A DNA stretch of 5,264 bases. Source: Gammaproteobacteria bacterium (GTDB lineage: Bacteria > Pseudomonadota > Gammaproteobacteria > Pseudomonadales > Pseudomonadaceae). Shown here piece after piece: positions 1 to 5,264 of this stretch (positions within the stretch are counted from its first letter, which is position 1; every line of letters begins with the position of its first letter). Location of the stretch: positions 1 through 5,264 of the forward strand of contig JAAYHO010000199.1 in the NCBI GenBank assembly GCA_012735335.1, given 5' to 3'. Under the pieces are notes generated by a model. It was given only the letters and a program-made list of their open reading frames with translations, had not been told where the DNA came from and searched no databases. A program made the translations under genes and the position numbers.

Positions 1-126
1 AAACCGGATTTGATCTGGATTCTTGTACTGGTATTCAGTCTGGGGGTAGTCACCACGGGGTATACCCAGAGTTACTTCGACCGCTCAACGGAACCTGTCA
101 GCAGCGCCCCGCAGACAGCAGAATGA
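1..126 (+). CDS. Small membrane-anchored hypothetical protein, C-terminal part
   Basis: Frame 1 is open from the first base and ends at TGA 124-126, giving 41 residues; the start lies outside the window. The visible part begins KPDLIWILVLVFSLGVVTTG, a single hydrophobic segment of about 17 residues after a Lys/Asp end. A short polar tail follows (YTQSYFDRSTEPVSSAPQTAE). This looks like a one-pass inner-membrane protein with a short soluble C-terminus. I recall small conserved proteins of this type beside the 5-FCL gene in pseudomonads, but no function is known to me and I assign none. The gene runs convergently into the 5-FCL gene and overlaps its last 29 bases. The reading frame is supported by the clean hydrophobic/polar pattern rather than by any motif, and it could be longer or have further membrane segments upstream. 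Confidence 0.6.
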   Translation, partial: KPDLIWILVLVFSLGVVTTGYTQSYFDRSTEPVSSAPQTAE

Positions 127-703
127 CCTGCTGATCGCTGACGATACCATCCAGCGGAATGTCCCAGGGGGCGATGGGTAACTGATCGACCTGCTGGCAA
201 TCATGCGCCAGCCCCAGCAGACGCGGGCCTTGCCAGTGCTGCCTGCGCTGACGAAAGGCCAGCAGACGGTCATAGAATCCGCCGCCCATGCCCAGCCGAT
301 TTCCCTGTCTGTCGAAGCCCACCAGCGGTAACAGAATCAGATCCAGTCGCCAGGGTCGGACCTGCAGGCGCTGATCATGCACCGGCTCGGCAATACCGAA
401 GCGATTGCTCACCCAGCGTTGGTTGGGTAACAGGCGCTGAAAATGCATGCGGTTGGCTGGCCAGCGGCTGAGTACCGGTAGATAGCAGTGCTTGCCCATA
501 CGCTGCGCATGGCGCAGCAGCAGTGTGGGGTCGATCTCGCCATCATTGGCCAGATAGAAGGCAATATGCTTGCTGCGCCGGTACAGCGGGTGCTGCACCA
601 GTTGGCGTAACAGTTGCTGGCTGGCTTTGCGTTGTTGCAGGGGAGTCAGGGCGCGCCTTGCCTGGCGCAATTGTCGGCGCAGTTCGGTGCGCTGGCCCTT
701 CAT
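98..703 (-). CDS. ygfA: 5-formyltetrahydrofolate cyclo-ligase (5-FCL, methenyl-THF synthetase)
   Basis: This enzyme (also named fau) converts 5-formyl-THF to 5,10-methenyl-THF with ATP in the cytoplasm. It returns a storage or inhibitory folate to the one-carbon pool. The 201 residues match the usual family length of about 180-200. Visible landmarks are the basic N-terminal helix LRRQLRQARRAL (8-19), ANDGEIDP (52-59) with the conserved acidic substrate-site residue, LPLVGFD (125-131), the glycine-rich nucleotide/phosphate signature GNRLGMGGGFYDR (134-146), and the closing LPIAPWDIPLDGIVSD (175-190). The ATG at 701-703 is preceded by GGGGAT with about 7 bases of spacing, and the N-terminal basic helix supports this start. 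It lies directly downstream of 6S RNA on the same strand, the classic ssrS-ygfA pair known from E. coli as one transcript. Its 3' end overlaps the convergent small gene. The sequence looks intact. Confidence 0.95.
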   Translation of the reverse strand: MKGQRTELRRQLRQARRALTPLQQRKASQQLLRQLVQHPLYRRSKHIAFYLANDGEIDPTLLLRHAQRMGKHCYLPVLSRWPANRMHFQRLLPNQRWVSNRFGIAEPVHDQRLQVRPWRLDLILLPLVGFDRQGNRLGMGGGFYDRLLAFRQRRQHWQGPRLLGLAHDCQQVDQLPIAPWDIPLDGIVSDQQVILLSAGRC

Positions 704-708
704 TGAAA

Positions 709-886
709 TGATCCCCGGAACGCCGCTGTCGGGTTAGCCCTTGAACCCGAAAGTTCAAGGTGGGGGACACGGTACCGTCGCAGGCTTTCCGTCATGCGGA
801 CATGCACACTGACGGCAACGCGTGACCTCCTTCTACAGGAGTATCGGCTCAGGGACGTCTCCGACTGGCAAACACCCCAGGGACGT
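709..886 (-). ncRNA. ssrS: 6S RNA (ssrS)
   Basis: 6S RNA mimics an open promoter, binds the sigma-70 RNA polymerase holoenzyme and represses many promoters in stationary phase. Read on the minus strand, the region carries the conserved GTCCCTGAGCCGATA block (about 843-857). It also has the 3' hairpin CCTTGAAC-TTTCGG-GTTCAAGG (739-760), which closely resembles the E. coli 6S hairpin. The ends form a closing stem: TCCCTGG (877-883) pairs with CCGGGGA (712-718), including one G-U pair. An apical stem is made by CCGTCA/TGACGG (789-794 with 810-815). The length of about 178 nt fits the 180-190 nt family norm. Ends are approximate: the 5' end is inferred from the TATACT box at 892-897 and the 3' end from the closing stem. 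It sits between zapA and ygfA, the expected position. Identification is from remembered conserved blocks and hand pairing, not from a covariance model. Confidence 0.93.
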
Positions 887-891
887 GATCG

Positions 892-920
892 AGTATACAG
901 AATAATCACCGGATTACCAC
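892..920 (-). promoter_or_regulatory. Predicted sigma-70 promoter of 6S RNA
   Basis: On the minus strand, TATACT (892-897) is a 5/6 match to the -10 consensus and lies about 6-7 bases before the expected 6S RNA 5' end near 885-886. With a 17-base spacer the -35 hexamer would be GTGGTA (915-920), only 3/6. A strong -10 with a weak -35, in the short gap between zapA and 6S, fits a dedicated 6S promoter. Some 6S may also arise by processing of read-through from the zapA transcript. Confidence 0.6.
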
Positions 921-939
921 CGACCCCCAGCTGCTGTCG

Positions 940-1242
940 TTATTCCTGATGACGGGTCAGCGCTTGATCCAGACGGTTGACCAGCTCGGCAATCTGCTGT
1001 TGCTGCTCGTTGACCAGTTGGTTCTGCTGGCGGTTACCGCTGAGCATTTCATGACTGATATTCAGTGCCGCCATGACCGCAATACGCTCCAGGCCAATGA
1101 CCTTGCCGCGATTGCGGATGTCACGCATGGTCGTATCCAGATGGCGGGCGGCGGCTTCCAGGTTGTAGCGCTCGTCCGGCGGACAGGCGACCTGGTACTC
1201 CTTGTCGAGAATATGCAGGGTAACGGTAACGGGTTGGCTCAT
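940..1242 (-). CDS. zapA: Cell division protein ZapA
   Basis: ZapA is a small cytoplasmic protein that binds FtsZ, cross-links its filaments and stabilises the Z-ring at midcell. The 100 residues equal the usual family size of about 100-110. The N-terminal half (about 1-45) has the compact FtsZ-binding head: VTVTLHILDKEYQVACPPDE, then YNLEAAARHLDTTMRDIR. The GKVIGLERIAVMAALNISHEML stretch (46-67) is the typical conserved helix. The rest (68-100) is Gln/Glu-rich (NRQQNQLVNEQQQQIAEL) and predicts the antiparallel coiled-coil tail used for tetramer formation. The ATG at 1240-1242 overlaps the TGA of the upstream coiled-coil gene by ATGA, so translation is probably coupled. The stop is TAA at 940-942, about 50 bases before the 6S RNA start. 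Confidence 0.95.
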   Translation of the reverse strand: MSQPVTVTLHILDKEYQVACPPDERYNLEAAARHLDTTMRDIRNRGKVIGLERIAVMAALNISHEMLSGNRQQNQLVNEQQQQIAELVNRLDQALTRHQE

Positions 1243-1457
1243 GAATCGTGCTCCAGGGATTTCAAACGCAATATCATGGCTTCGACCTTCTGGCGGGCCA
1301 GATCGTTCTTCTCGATCAGTTGCAGACGCTCTTCCCGCCAGTTACGTTCCTGGAGCTGAAGCTGTTGGTTCTGCAGTTGCAGCTGATCGCAGAGATCGAT
1401 CAGCCGGTCTACTTTTGCAATGAGGGTAGTAATTTCGGGGTGTTCCATGGGCGCCAT
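1239..1457 (-). CDS. Short ZapB-like coiled-coil protein (TIGR02449-type)
   Basis: This 72-residue protein is almost entirely a predicted helix with heptad-like Leu/Ile positions: ITTLIAKVDRLIDLCDQLQL, then a Gln-rich stretch, then WREERLQLIEKNDLARQKVEAMILRLKSLE. I recognise it as the short protein that precedes zapA in pseudomonads (TIGR02449 family, often called ZapB-like). From its coiled coil and its coupling to zapA I infer that it helps ZapA in Z-ring organisation. That role is not shown by any catalytic motif. The ATG at 1455-1457 was chosen because GGGA lies about 7 bases upstream; an in-frame ATG at 1446-1448 (MEHPEI, 69 aa) is a real alternative and matches family length well. A TTG at 1479-1481 is excluded because it overlaps the -10 box of the promoter. 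It shares an ATGA overlap with zapA. Confidence 0.85.
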   Translation of the reverse strand: MAPMEHPEITTLIAKVDRLIDLCDQLQLQNQQLQLQERNWREERLQLIEKNDLARQKVEAMILRLKSLEHDS

Positions 1458-1480
1458 TCTGTCATCCCGCTGTGGGGCCA

Positions 1481-1509
1481 ACTATAGAGGCGCCGGGCAG
1501 GACGGTCAA
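1481..1509 (-). promoter_or_regulatory. Strong predicted sigma-70 promoter for the zapA-6S-ygfA unit
   Basis: On the minus strand, TTGACC (1504-1509) and TATAGT (1481-1486) each match the sigma-70 consensus at 5 of 6 positions. They are separated by the ideal 17 bases. Transcription would start near 1474, giving a leader of about 17-26 nt before the ZapB-like gene, depending on its start codon. It lies in the divergent intergenic gap, in the right place and orientation. It would supply zapA and, by read-through, 6S RNA and ygfA. Confidence 0.75.
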
Positions 1510-1528
1510 ACACCGCTGGCGGGCTCGC

Positions 1529-1558
1529 TTGTTGCCTGCGGCCTCCGGTCGGTAGGAT
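1529..1558 (+). promoter_or_regulatory. Candidate promoter for the ygfB-pepP-ubiH-ubiI operon
   Basis: TTGTTG (1529-1534) and TAGGAT (1553-1558) are separated by 18 bases on the plus strand, with 3/6 and 4/6 consensus matches. This would start transcription near 1565 and leave a leader of roughly 47 nt before ygfB. Other -10-like boxes (TACACT at 1576-1581 and 1593-1598) are present, so the exact promoter is uncertain. A promoter must lie in this gap, because the flanking gene is divergent. Confidence 0.35.
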
Positions 1559-1574
1559 ATGAGCGCCGTCTGCA

Positions 1575-1600
1575 ATACACTGCACTGCCCCATACACTGC
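1575..1600 (+). repeat. Direct repeat ATACACTGC upstream of ygfB
   Basis: The 9-mer ATACACTGC occurs at 1575-1583 and again at 1592-1600, a 17-bp period. A further CACTGC lies between them at 1583-1588. The repeat ends 11 bases before the ygfB start codon, in the likely 5' leader or core promoter. It could be an operator or simple chance; no binding protein is suggested by the sequence. Confidence 0.45.
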
Positions 1601-1611
1601 CACAGAGATAG

Positions 1612-2190
1612 ATGACGATGCTCCGGATGTCCGCCGCCTTTGATTATGATCGTTTTGATCAGTTGTTCCGCCAACTGGGTGCCGCCGGTTACCCGGCCGA
1701 GCTGCATGGCCACCTGGTCGGACGGCTGAGCGCGGGTGCGCATCTGGAACACGGCCAATGGCTGGATGTGGCGCGGGAGGTGATCGACGGGCGCAGCGCT
1801 CCCGGTGAGGCGGATCGGGTACTGCTGATCCAGCTGTACGACGCCACCCTGGCCCAGCTCACCGGCAGCGGCTTCGAGCTGACCCTGCTGCTGCCCGATG
1901 ATGAAACCGCGATCGAGCAGCGCGCCGAGGCGCTGGGGCAGTGGTGCGAAGGGTTTCTCGGTGGCTTCGGGCTGGTCAGCCGCGAGCAGCCACTGAGCGA
2001 GGAAGCCGAGAGCGTGCTGGCGGATTTTGCCGCCATCGCCCAGGTGCAGACCGATCTGGAAGAGTCCGAAGCCAACGAAGTCGACTTCATGGAAGTTACC
2101 GAATACGCCCGCATGGCGGCGTTGATGTTGTTCAGTGAATGCCAGAGCGCTGATCGCCCGCAGGATCAGCCGCCCGCTTCATTGCATTGA
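1612..2190 (+). CDS. ygfB: YgfB/UPF0149 family protein
   Basis: This is a 192-residue all-helical-looking cytoplasmic protein of the UPF0149 (YecA/YgfB) family. Family hallmarks are AELHGHLVGRLSAGA (29-43), LLLPDDETAIEQRAEALGQWCEGFLGGFGL (92-121) and AIAQVQTDLEESEANEVDFMEVTEYARMAALMLF (141-174). A short variable Gln/Pro-rich tail follows. The YecA-type zinc-binding SEC-C tail is absent, as is normal for YgfB. In P. aeruginosa YgfB is reported to counteract the AlpA antiterminator at ampDh3 and so to affect beta-lactam resistance; whether that holds here is inference. The start is uncertain: ATG occurs at 1612, 1618 and 1627, and only a weak GAGA element precedes the first. The family's conserved region starts around residue 10-15, so any of these would give a working protein. 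It is the first gene of the rightward operon and ends 9 bases before pepP. Confidence 0.9.
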   Translation: MTMLRMSAAFDYDRFDQLFRQLGAAGYPAELHGHLVGRLSAGAHLEHGQWLDVAREVIDGRSAPGEADRVLLIQLYDATLAQLTGSGFELTLLLPDDETAIEQRAEALGQWCEGFLGGFGLVSREQPLSEEAESVLADFAAIAQVQTDLEESEANEVDFMEVTEYARMAALMLFSECQSADRPQDQPPASLH

Positions 2191-2199
2191 GGAGAATCC

Positions 2200-3540
2200 A
2201 TGCGCATCAGCAAGCAGGAATACACCCGCCGCCGCAAGGCATTGATGAACCAGATGGAGCCCGGCAGCATCGCCATATTGCCCGCCGCGCCGATTCATGT
2301 ACGCAGCCGGGATACCGAATACAACTACCGTCAGGACAGCGACTTTCAGTACCTGACCGGCTTCCCTGAACCGGAGGCGGTCATGGCGCTGATCCCCGGG
2401 CGCGAGCACGGCGAGTACGTGCTGTTCTGCCGGGAGAAGGATGAGGAGCGGGAACTCTGGGATGGCTACCGGGCCGGGCAGACCGGTGCGGTGGCGGATT
2501 ACGGCGCTGATGACGCCTTCCCGATTGCCGATATCGACGACATCCTGCCGGGGCTGATCGAGGGCCGCGAGCGGGTCTACTATGCGCTGGGCGCCAACCA
2601 CGAATTCGACATGCAGCTGACCGGCTGGATCCAGACCATCCGCAGCAAGACCCGCCTGGGTGCCGAGCCGCCCAAGGAATTTGTTGCCCTGGACCACCTG
2701 CTGCATGACATGCGCCTGTACAAGAGCGCAGCGGAAGTCCGGGTGATGCAGGCGGCGGCGGACATCTCCGCCGAGGCGCATGTGCGCGCCATGCAGGCCT
2801 GCCGTCCGGGCATGTACGAATACCAGCTGGAAGCCGAGCTGCAATACACCTTCATGCGCCACGGCAGCCGCGCCCCAGCCTATGCTTCGATTGTTGCCGC
2901 CGGGCGCAACGCCTGTATCCTGCACTACACCGAAAACACCAGCCAGATCCGTGACGGTGACCTGATCCTGATCGATGCCGGTTGCGAGCTGGACTGCTAC
3001 GCCAGCGACATTACCCGCACCTTCCCGGCCAGCGGACGCTTCTCCCCGGAACAGCGGGCCATCTACGACATAGTGCTCGAGGCCCAGGCCGCCGCCTTTG
3101 CGGTGATCGGCCCGGGACGGGACTGGAACGAGGCCCACGACGCCACCGTACGGGTGATTACCGAAGGTCTGCTGGAGCTGGGGCTGCTGCGTGGTGATCT
3201 GGACGAGCTGATCGCCGCGGGCGCCTACCGCCCCTTCTACATGCACCGGGCCGGCCACTGGCTGGGCATGGATGTGCATGATGTCGGTGAGTACCGGGTC
3301 GGTGGTGAGTGGCGGGTACTGGAGCCGGGCATGGTCATGACCGTCGAGCCGGGCATCTATATCGCCGTGGATAATCAGGATGTACCAGCCAAGTGGCGCG
3401 GCATCGGCATTCGTATCGAGGACGATGTGCTGGTCACCCGCGAAGGGCACGAGATTCTTACCGGCAAGGTACCCAGAGAAGCAGACGAAATCGAAGCGCT
3501 GATGGCCGAGGCGCGGGCCGCAGCGGGTGAGCCCGCGTGA
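2200..3540 (+). CDS. pepP: Xaa-Pro aminopeptidase (aminopeptidase P)
   Basis: PepP is a cytoplasmic dimetal (usually Mn) peptidase of family M24B. It removes the N-terminal residue when proline is in second position. The 446 residues match E. coli PepP in size. The N-terminal creatinase-like domain (about 1-170) includes DSDFQYLTGFPEPEAV (46-61) and ELWDGYR (85-91). The C-terminal pita-bread domain holds all five metal ligands: D259 and D270 (LIDAGCELDCYASDITRTF), H353 (HRAGHWLGMDVHDVGEY), E383 (TVEPGIYI) and E407 (GIRIEDD). H242, H349 and H360 match the conserved substrate-site histidines. The ATG at 2200 has a clear GAGGAGA Shine-Dalgarno sequence about 5 bases upstream. The gene is 9 bases after ygfB and overlaps ubiH by 4 bases. 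It appears intact and catalytically competent. Confidence 0.97.
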   Translation: MRISKQEYTRRRKALMNQMEPGSIAILPAAPIHVRSRDTEYNYRQDSDFQYLTGFPEPEAVMALIPGREHGEYVLFCREKDEERELWDGYRAGQTGAVADYGADDAFPIADIDDILPGLIEGRERVYYALGANHEFDMQLTGWIQTIRSKTRLGAEPPKEFVALDHLLHDMRLYKSAAEVRVMQAAADISAEAHVRAMQACRPGMYEYQLEAELQYTFMRHGSRAPAYASIVAAGRNACILHYTENTSQIRDGDLILIDAGCELDCYASDITRTFPASGRFSPEQRAIYDIVLEAQAAAFAVIGPGRDWNEAHDATVRVITEGLLELGLLRGDLDELIAAGAYRPFYMHRAGHWLGMDVHDVGEYRVGGEWRVLEPGMVMTVEPGIYIAVDNQDVPAKWRGIGIRIEDDVLVTREGHEILTGKVPREADEIEALMAEARAAAGEPA

Positions 3541-4730
3541 GCTACAGCCTGAATATCGTCGGCGGCGGCATGGTCGGCGCCAGTCTGGCGCTGGCGCTGC
3601 AGGATTGCGCGCGCCAGTCGGGCTGGCGCATCCGCCTGATCGAGGCGCAGCCGCCGGTCAAGGGTGGCTGGCAGCCCAGCTACGATAATCGCTCCACCGC
3701 CCTGTCGCACGGCAGCCGTCGGCTGTTCGAGCGCCTCGGCATCTGGGACGAGCTGGCACGCCGAGCCGAGCCGATTCAGCACATTCACGTCTCCGACCGC
3801 GGTCACCCCGGCTCCGCGCGTATGCATGCGAGCGAGGAAGGCGTTCCGGCGCTGGGCTACATTGTGGAGAACGCCTGGCTGGGCGAGGTACTGCTGGGCA
3901 ATCTGGACCATCAGGCCATTGAATGGCTGGCACCGGCCCGGGTCGCCCATGCCAGGGCCCAGCCGGGGGGATATCAACTGGATCTGCAGGTGCCGGACGG
4001 CAGCCGCCAGCTGGACTGCGACCTGCTGGTGATCGCCGATGGCGGGCGCTCCGGCCTGCTGGATCAGCTGGGTATCCATCGCAAGGTCAACCCCTATCAG
4101 CAGGTCGCGGTGATCGCCAACATTACCAGCGCCAACGGCCACGGTGGCGTAGCCTATGAACGCTTTACCGATACCGGCCCGCTGGCGCTGTTGCCGCTGT
4201 CCGGCCAGCGCAGTGCGCTGGTCTGGACCCTGGCGGTAGATGTCGCCGAGGAAGTCGCCAGACTGCCGGATGAGGCCTTTCTGCAGCGCCTGCAAGCCGC
4301 CTTCGGTTTTCGCATGGGTGCGCTGACCAAGGTCGGCGAGCGGGCCAGTTACCCGCTGAACCTGATCGAGGCCGAGGAGCAGATACGCTCGCATCTGGTG
4401 GTGCTGGGCAATGCCGCACACAGCCTGCATCCGATTGCCGGACAGGGTTTCAATCTGTCCCTGCGCGATGCCATGGGCCTGGCCGACAGTCTGATCCGCG
4501 CCCAGCGCGAGCAGCAGCACCCCGGCTCGCTGCGGGTATTGCAGGGTTATCTGGATGGCCAGCGTGGTGACCAGCAGGCCACCGTCGCCTTCAGCCACTA
4601 CCTGACCCGACTGTTCAGCAACCAGCAACCGCTGCTGGTGGCCGGGCGCAATCTCGGTCTGCTGGGCATGGACCTGCTGCCGCCGCTGAAAACCCGGCTG
4701 GCACGCCAGGGCATGGGGCTGCGCGGATGA
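3537..4730 (+). CDS. ubiH: 2-octaprenyl-6-methoxyphenol hydroxylase UbiH
   Basis: UbiH is a FAD-dependent class A monooxygenase that hydroxylates the ubiquinone ring precursor (C1 in E. coli), acting with the Ubi complex associated with the inner membrane. The 397 residues are close to the E. coli length. The Rossmann FAD site is NIVGGGMVGASLALAL (6-21; GxGxxG at 9-14), with acidic E36 ending the second strand (RLIEA). The DG motif is LLVIADGGRSGL (163-174). The C-terminal FAD ribityl motif is LVVLGNAAHSLHPIAGQGFNLSLRDAM (287-313). The GN instead of GD at 291-292, with LHPIAGQGFNL, is typical of UbiH and separates it from UbiI (GDAAH, NPLAGQG). The start is GTG at 3537-3539, sharing GTGA with the pepP stop. 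A GGGTGAG Shine-Dalgarno sequence (3525-3531) lies 5 bases upstream inside pepP, so translation is likely coupled. Confidence 0.95.
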   Translation: MSYSLNIVGGGMVGASLALALQDCARQSGWRIRLIEAQPPVKGGWQPSYDNRSTALSHGSRRLFERLGIWDELARRAEPIQHIHVSDRGHPGSARMHASEEGVPALGYIVENAWLGEVLLGNLDHQAIEWLAPARVAHARAQPGGYQLDLQVPDGSRQLDCDLLVIADGGRSGLLDQLGIHRKVNPYQQVAVIANITSANGHGGVAYERFTDTGPLALLPLSGQRSALVWTLAVDVAEEVARLPDEAFLQRLQAAFGFRMGALTKVGERASYPLNLIEAEEQIRSHLVVLGNAAHSLHPIAGQGFNLSLRDAMGLADSLIRAQREQQHPGSLRVLQGYLDGQRGDQQATVAFSHYLTRLFSNQQPLLVAGRNLGLLGMDLLPPLKTRLARQGMGLRG

Positions 4731-4753
4731 CTGATCAACCTACGGGAGGCGCC

Positions 4754-5264
4754 ATGGCGCAAGAGTTCGATCTGATCGTGGTGGGTGCCGGCATGGTCGG
4801 TGCCACCCTGGCCCGGGCCATGGCTGACAGCGACCTGCGGGTTGCCCTGCTGGATGCCATGCCGCTGGACCAGCCGCTGACCGCGCGCCCCACCGATTCG
4901 GGCTACGACCCCAGGGTCAGTGCCCTGAGCGCTGCTTCGGAGCACGTACTGAACAATCTCGACGCCTGGCAGCGCATCCCCGCGCAATACCGCTGCGCCT
5001 ATCGGCATATGTGTGTCTGGGATGGCGCCGGTACCGGACAGATCAGTTTTGACGCCGCTGAGCTCGGTGAGAATCGCCTGGGGCATATTGTCGAGAACTG
5101 GCGGGTTCAGCAGGCGGTGCTGGACAGCCTGGCCGAGACCGACGTCACCCTGCTCGGTGGCCGCCAGTTGACCGAGCTGGTGTCCGAGCAGCATGGCTGG
5201 ACGCTGCAACTGGCCGGCGGCGAGCAGCTGCGTGCGCGTCTGGTGGTGGCGGCCGATGGGGCCC
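4754..5264 (+). CDS. ubiI: UbiI/VisC-type ubiquinone FAD hydroxylase, N-terminal part
   Basis: The frame is open from ATG 4754 to the window end, about 170 residues, with the C-terminus missing. The N-terminus FDLIVVGAGMVGATLARAM carries the FAD GxGxxG site, and VALLDA ends the second strand with an Asp. DPRVSALSAAS is the flavin-contact segment of UbiH/UbiI-type hydroxylases, GHIVEN matches the conserved middle motif, and the window ends at the DG motif LVVAADGA. As the gene right after ubiH it corresponds to visC/ubiI, which in E. coli carries out the C5 hydroxylation of the ubiquinone ring. With the diagnostic C-terminal GD/GN motif outside the window, assignment within the UbiH/UbiI/UbiF group rests mainly on position. 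The start at 4754 has GGGAGG at 4744-4749 with a 4-base spacer. An in-frame ATG at 4727, overlapping the ubiH stop as ATGA, would add nine residues (MTDQPTGGA). Confidence 0.85.
   Translation, partial: MAQEFDLIVVGAGMVGATLARAMADSDLRVALLDAMPLDQPLTARPTDSGYDPRVSALSAASEHVLNNLDAWQRIPAQYRCAYRHMCVWDGAGTGQISFDAAELGENRLGHIVENWRVQQAVLDSLAETDVTLLGGRQLTELVSEQHGWTLQLAGGEQLRARLVVAADGA

Noticed and set aside
58..67. Perfect palindrome GGGTATACCC
   Set aside because: It lies inside the coding frame of the small membrane protein, has no T-run for a terminator and no loop for a stable hairpin. It is most likely chance.
291..326. Repeated Gly/Pro codon-rich stretches that could suggest a repeat
   Set aside because: They encode the conserved GMGGGFYDR region of 5-FCL and nearby codons, with no true nucleotide repeat unit.
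700..909. Short minus-strand frame over the ygfA-zapA gap, and another at 543-770
   Set aside because: The region folds as 6S RNA with its conserved blocks, so the open frames are incidental.
949..1487. Plus-strand frames opposite zapA and the ZapB-like gene
   Set aside because: They are antisense to clearly recognised genes and encode no recognisable protein.
2179..3450. 423-codon open frame antisense to pepP
   Set aside because: It is a GC-rich codon-bias shadow. The plus strand carries a complete PepP with all catalytic residues, and the antisense translation shows no recognisable domain and has no convincing ribosome-binding site.
3375..4628. 417-codon open frame antisense to ubiH
   Set aside because: It lies opposite an intact UbiH with FAD motifs. 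Its composition (Gln, Gly, Ala, Val rich) is what reversed GC-rich codons give, and there is no family signature.
4598..5209. 203-codon antisense frame opposite the ubiH end and ubiI start
   Set aside because: It is a shadow of two real flavoprotein genes with no motif of its own, and it spans the gene boundary.

Overview
The window is a conserved gammaproteobacterial housekeeping locus. The GC-rich coding sequence, the gene order and the 6S RNA sequence point to Pseudomonas or a close relative such as Halopseudomonas. This genus call is an inference from remembered family features, not from a search. Essentially every stretch is explained by known genes, and I see no mobile element, CRISPR array, tRNA, rRNA or defence/biosynthetic island.

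Layout: Positions 1-126 (+) hold the C-terminal end of a small membrane-anchored protein. Its last 29 bases overlap, tail to tail, the 3' end of the leftward unit. The leftward (-) unit, read from 1457 down to 98, is a short ZapB-like coiled-coil protein (1239-1457), zapA (940-1242), 6S RNA ssrS (about 709-886) and 5-formyltetrahydrofolate cyclo-ligase ygfA/fau (98-703). A near-consensus sigma-70 promoter (1481-1509) precedes the first gene, and a second -10-like element precedes 6S RNA. The rightward (+) unit is ygfB (1612-2190), pepP (2200-3540), ubiH (3537-4730) and the 5' part of a second ubiquinone-type flavin hydroxylase, ubiI/visC-like (4754 to the window end). These genes are separated by 9 bp, a 4-bp overlap and a 23-bp gap, which suggests one operon.

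Functionally, the leftward unit combines FtsZ-ring assembly (ZapA and its coiled-coil partner), global control of RNA polymerase (6S RNA) and folate salvage (5-FCL). The rightward unit combines the YgfB regulator, a proline-specific metallo-aminopeptidase and two steps of ubiquinone ring hydroxylation. The divergent arrangement ygfA-ssrS-zapA / ygfB-pepP-ubiH-ubiI is the same as in Escherichia coli and Pseudomonas aeruginosa.

The points most worth a second look are local. The closing stem of 6S RNA appears to contain the ribosome-binding site of ygfA. There is a 9-bp direct repeat just upstream of ygfB, and an ATGA-overlap alternative start for ubiI.
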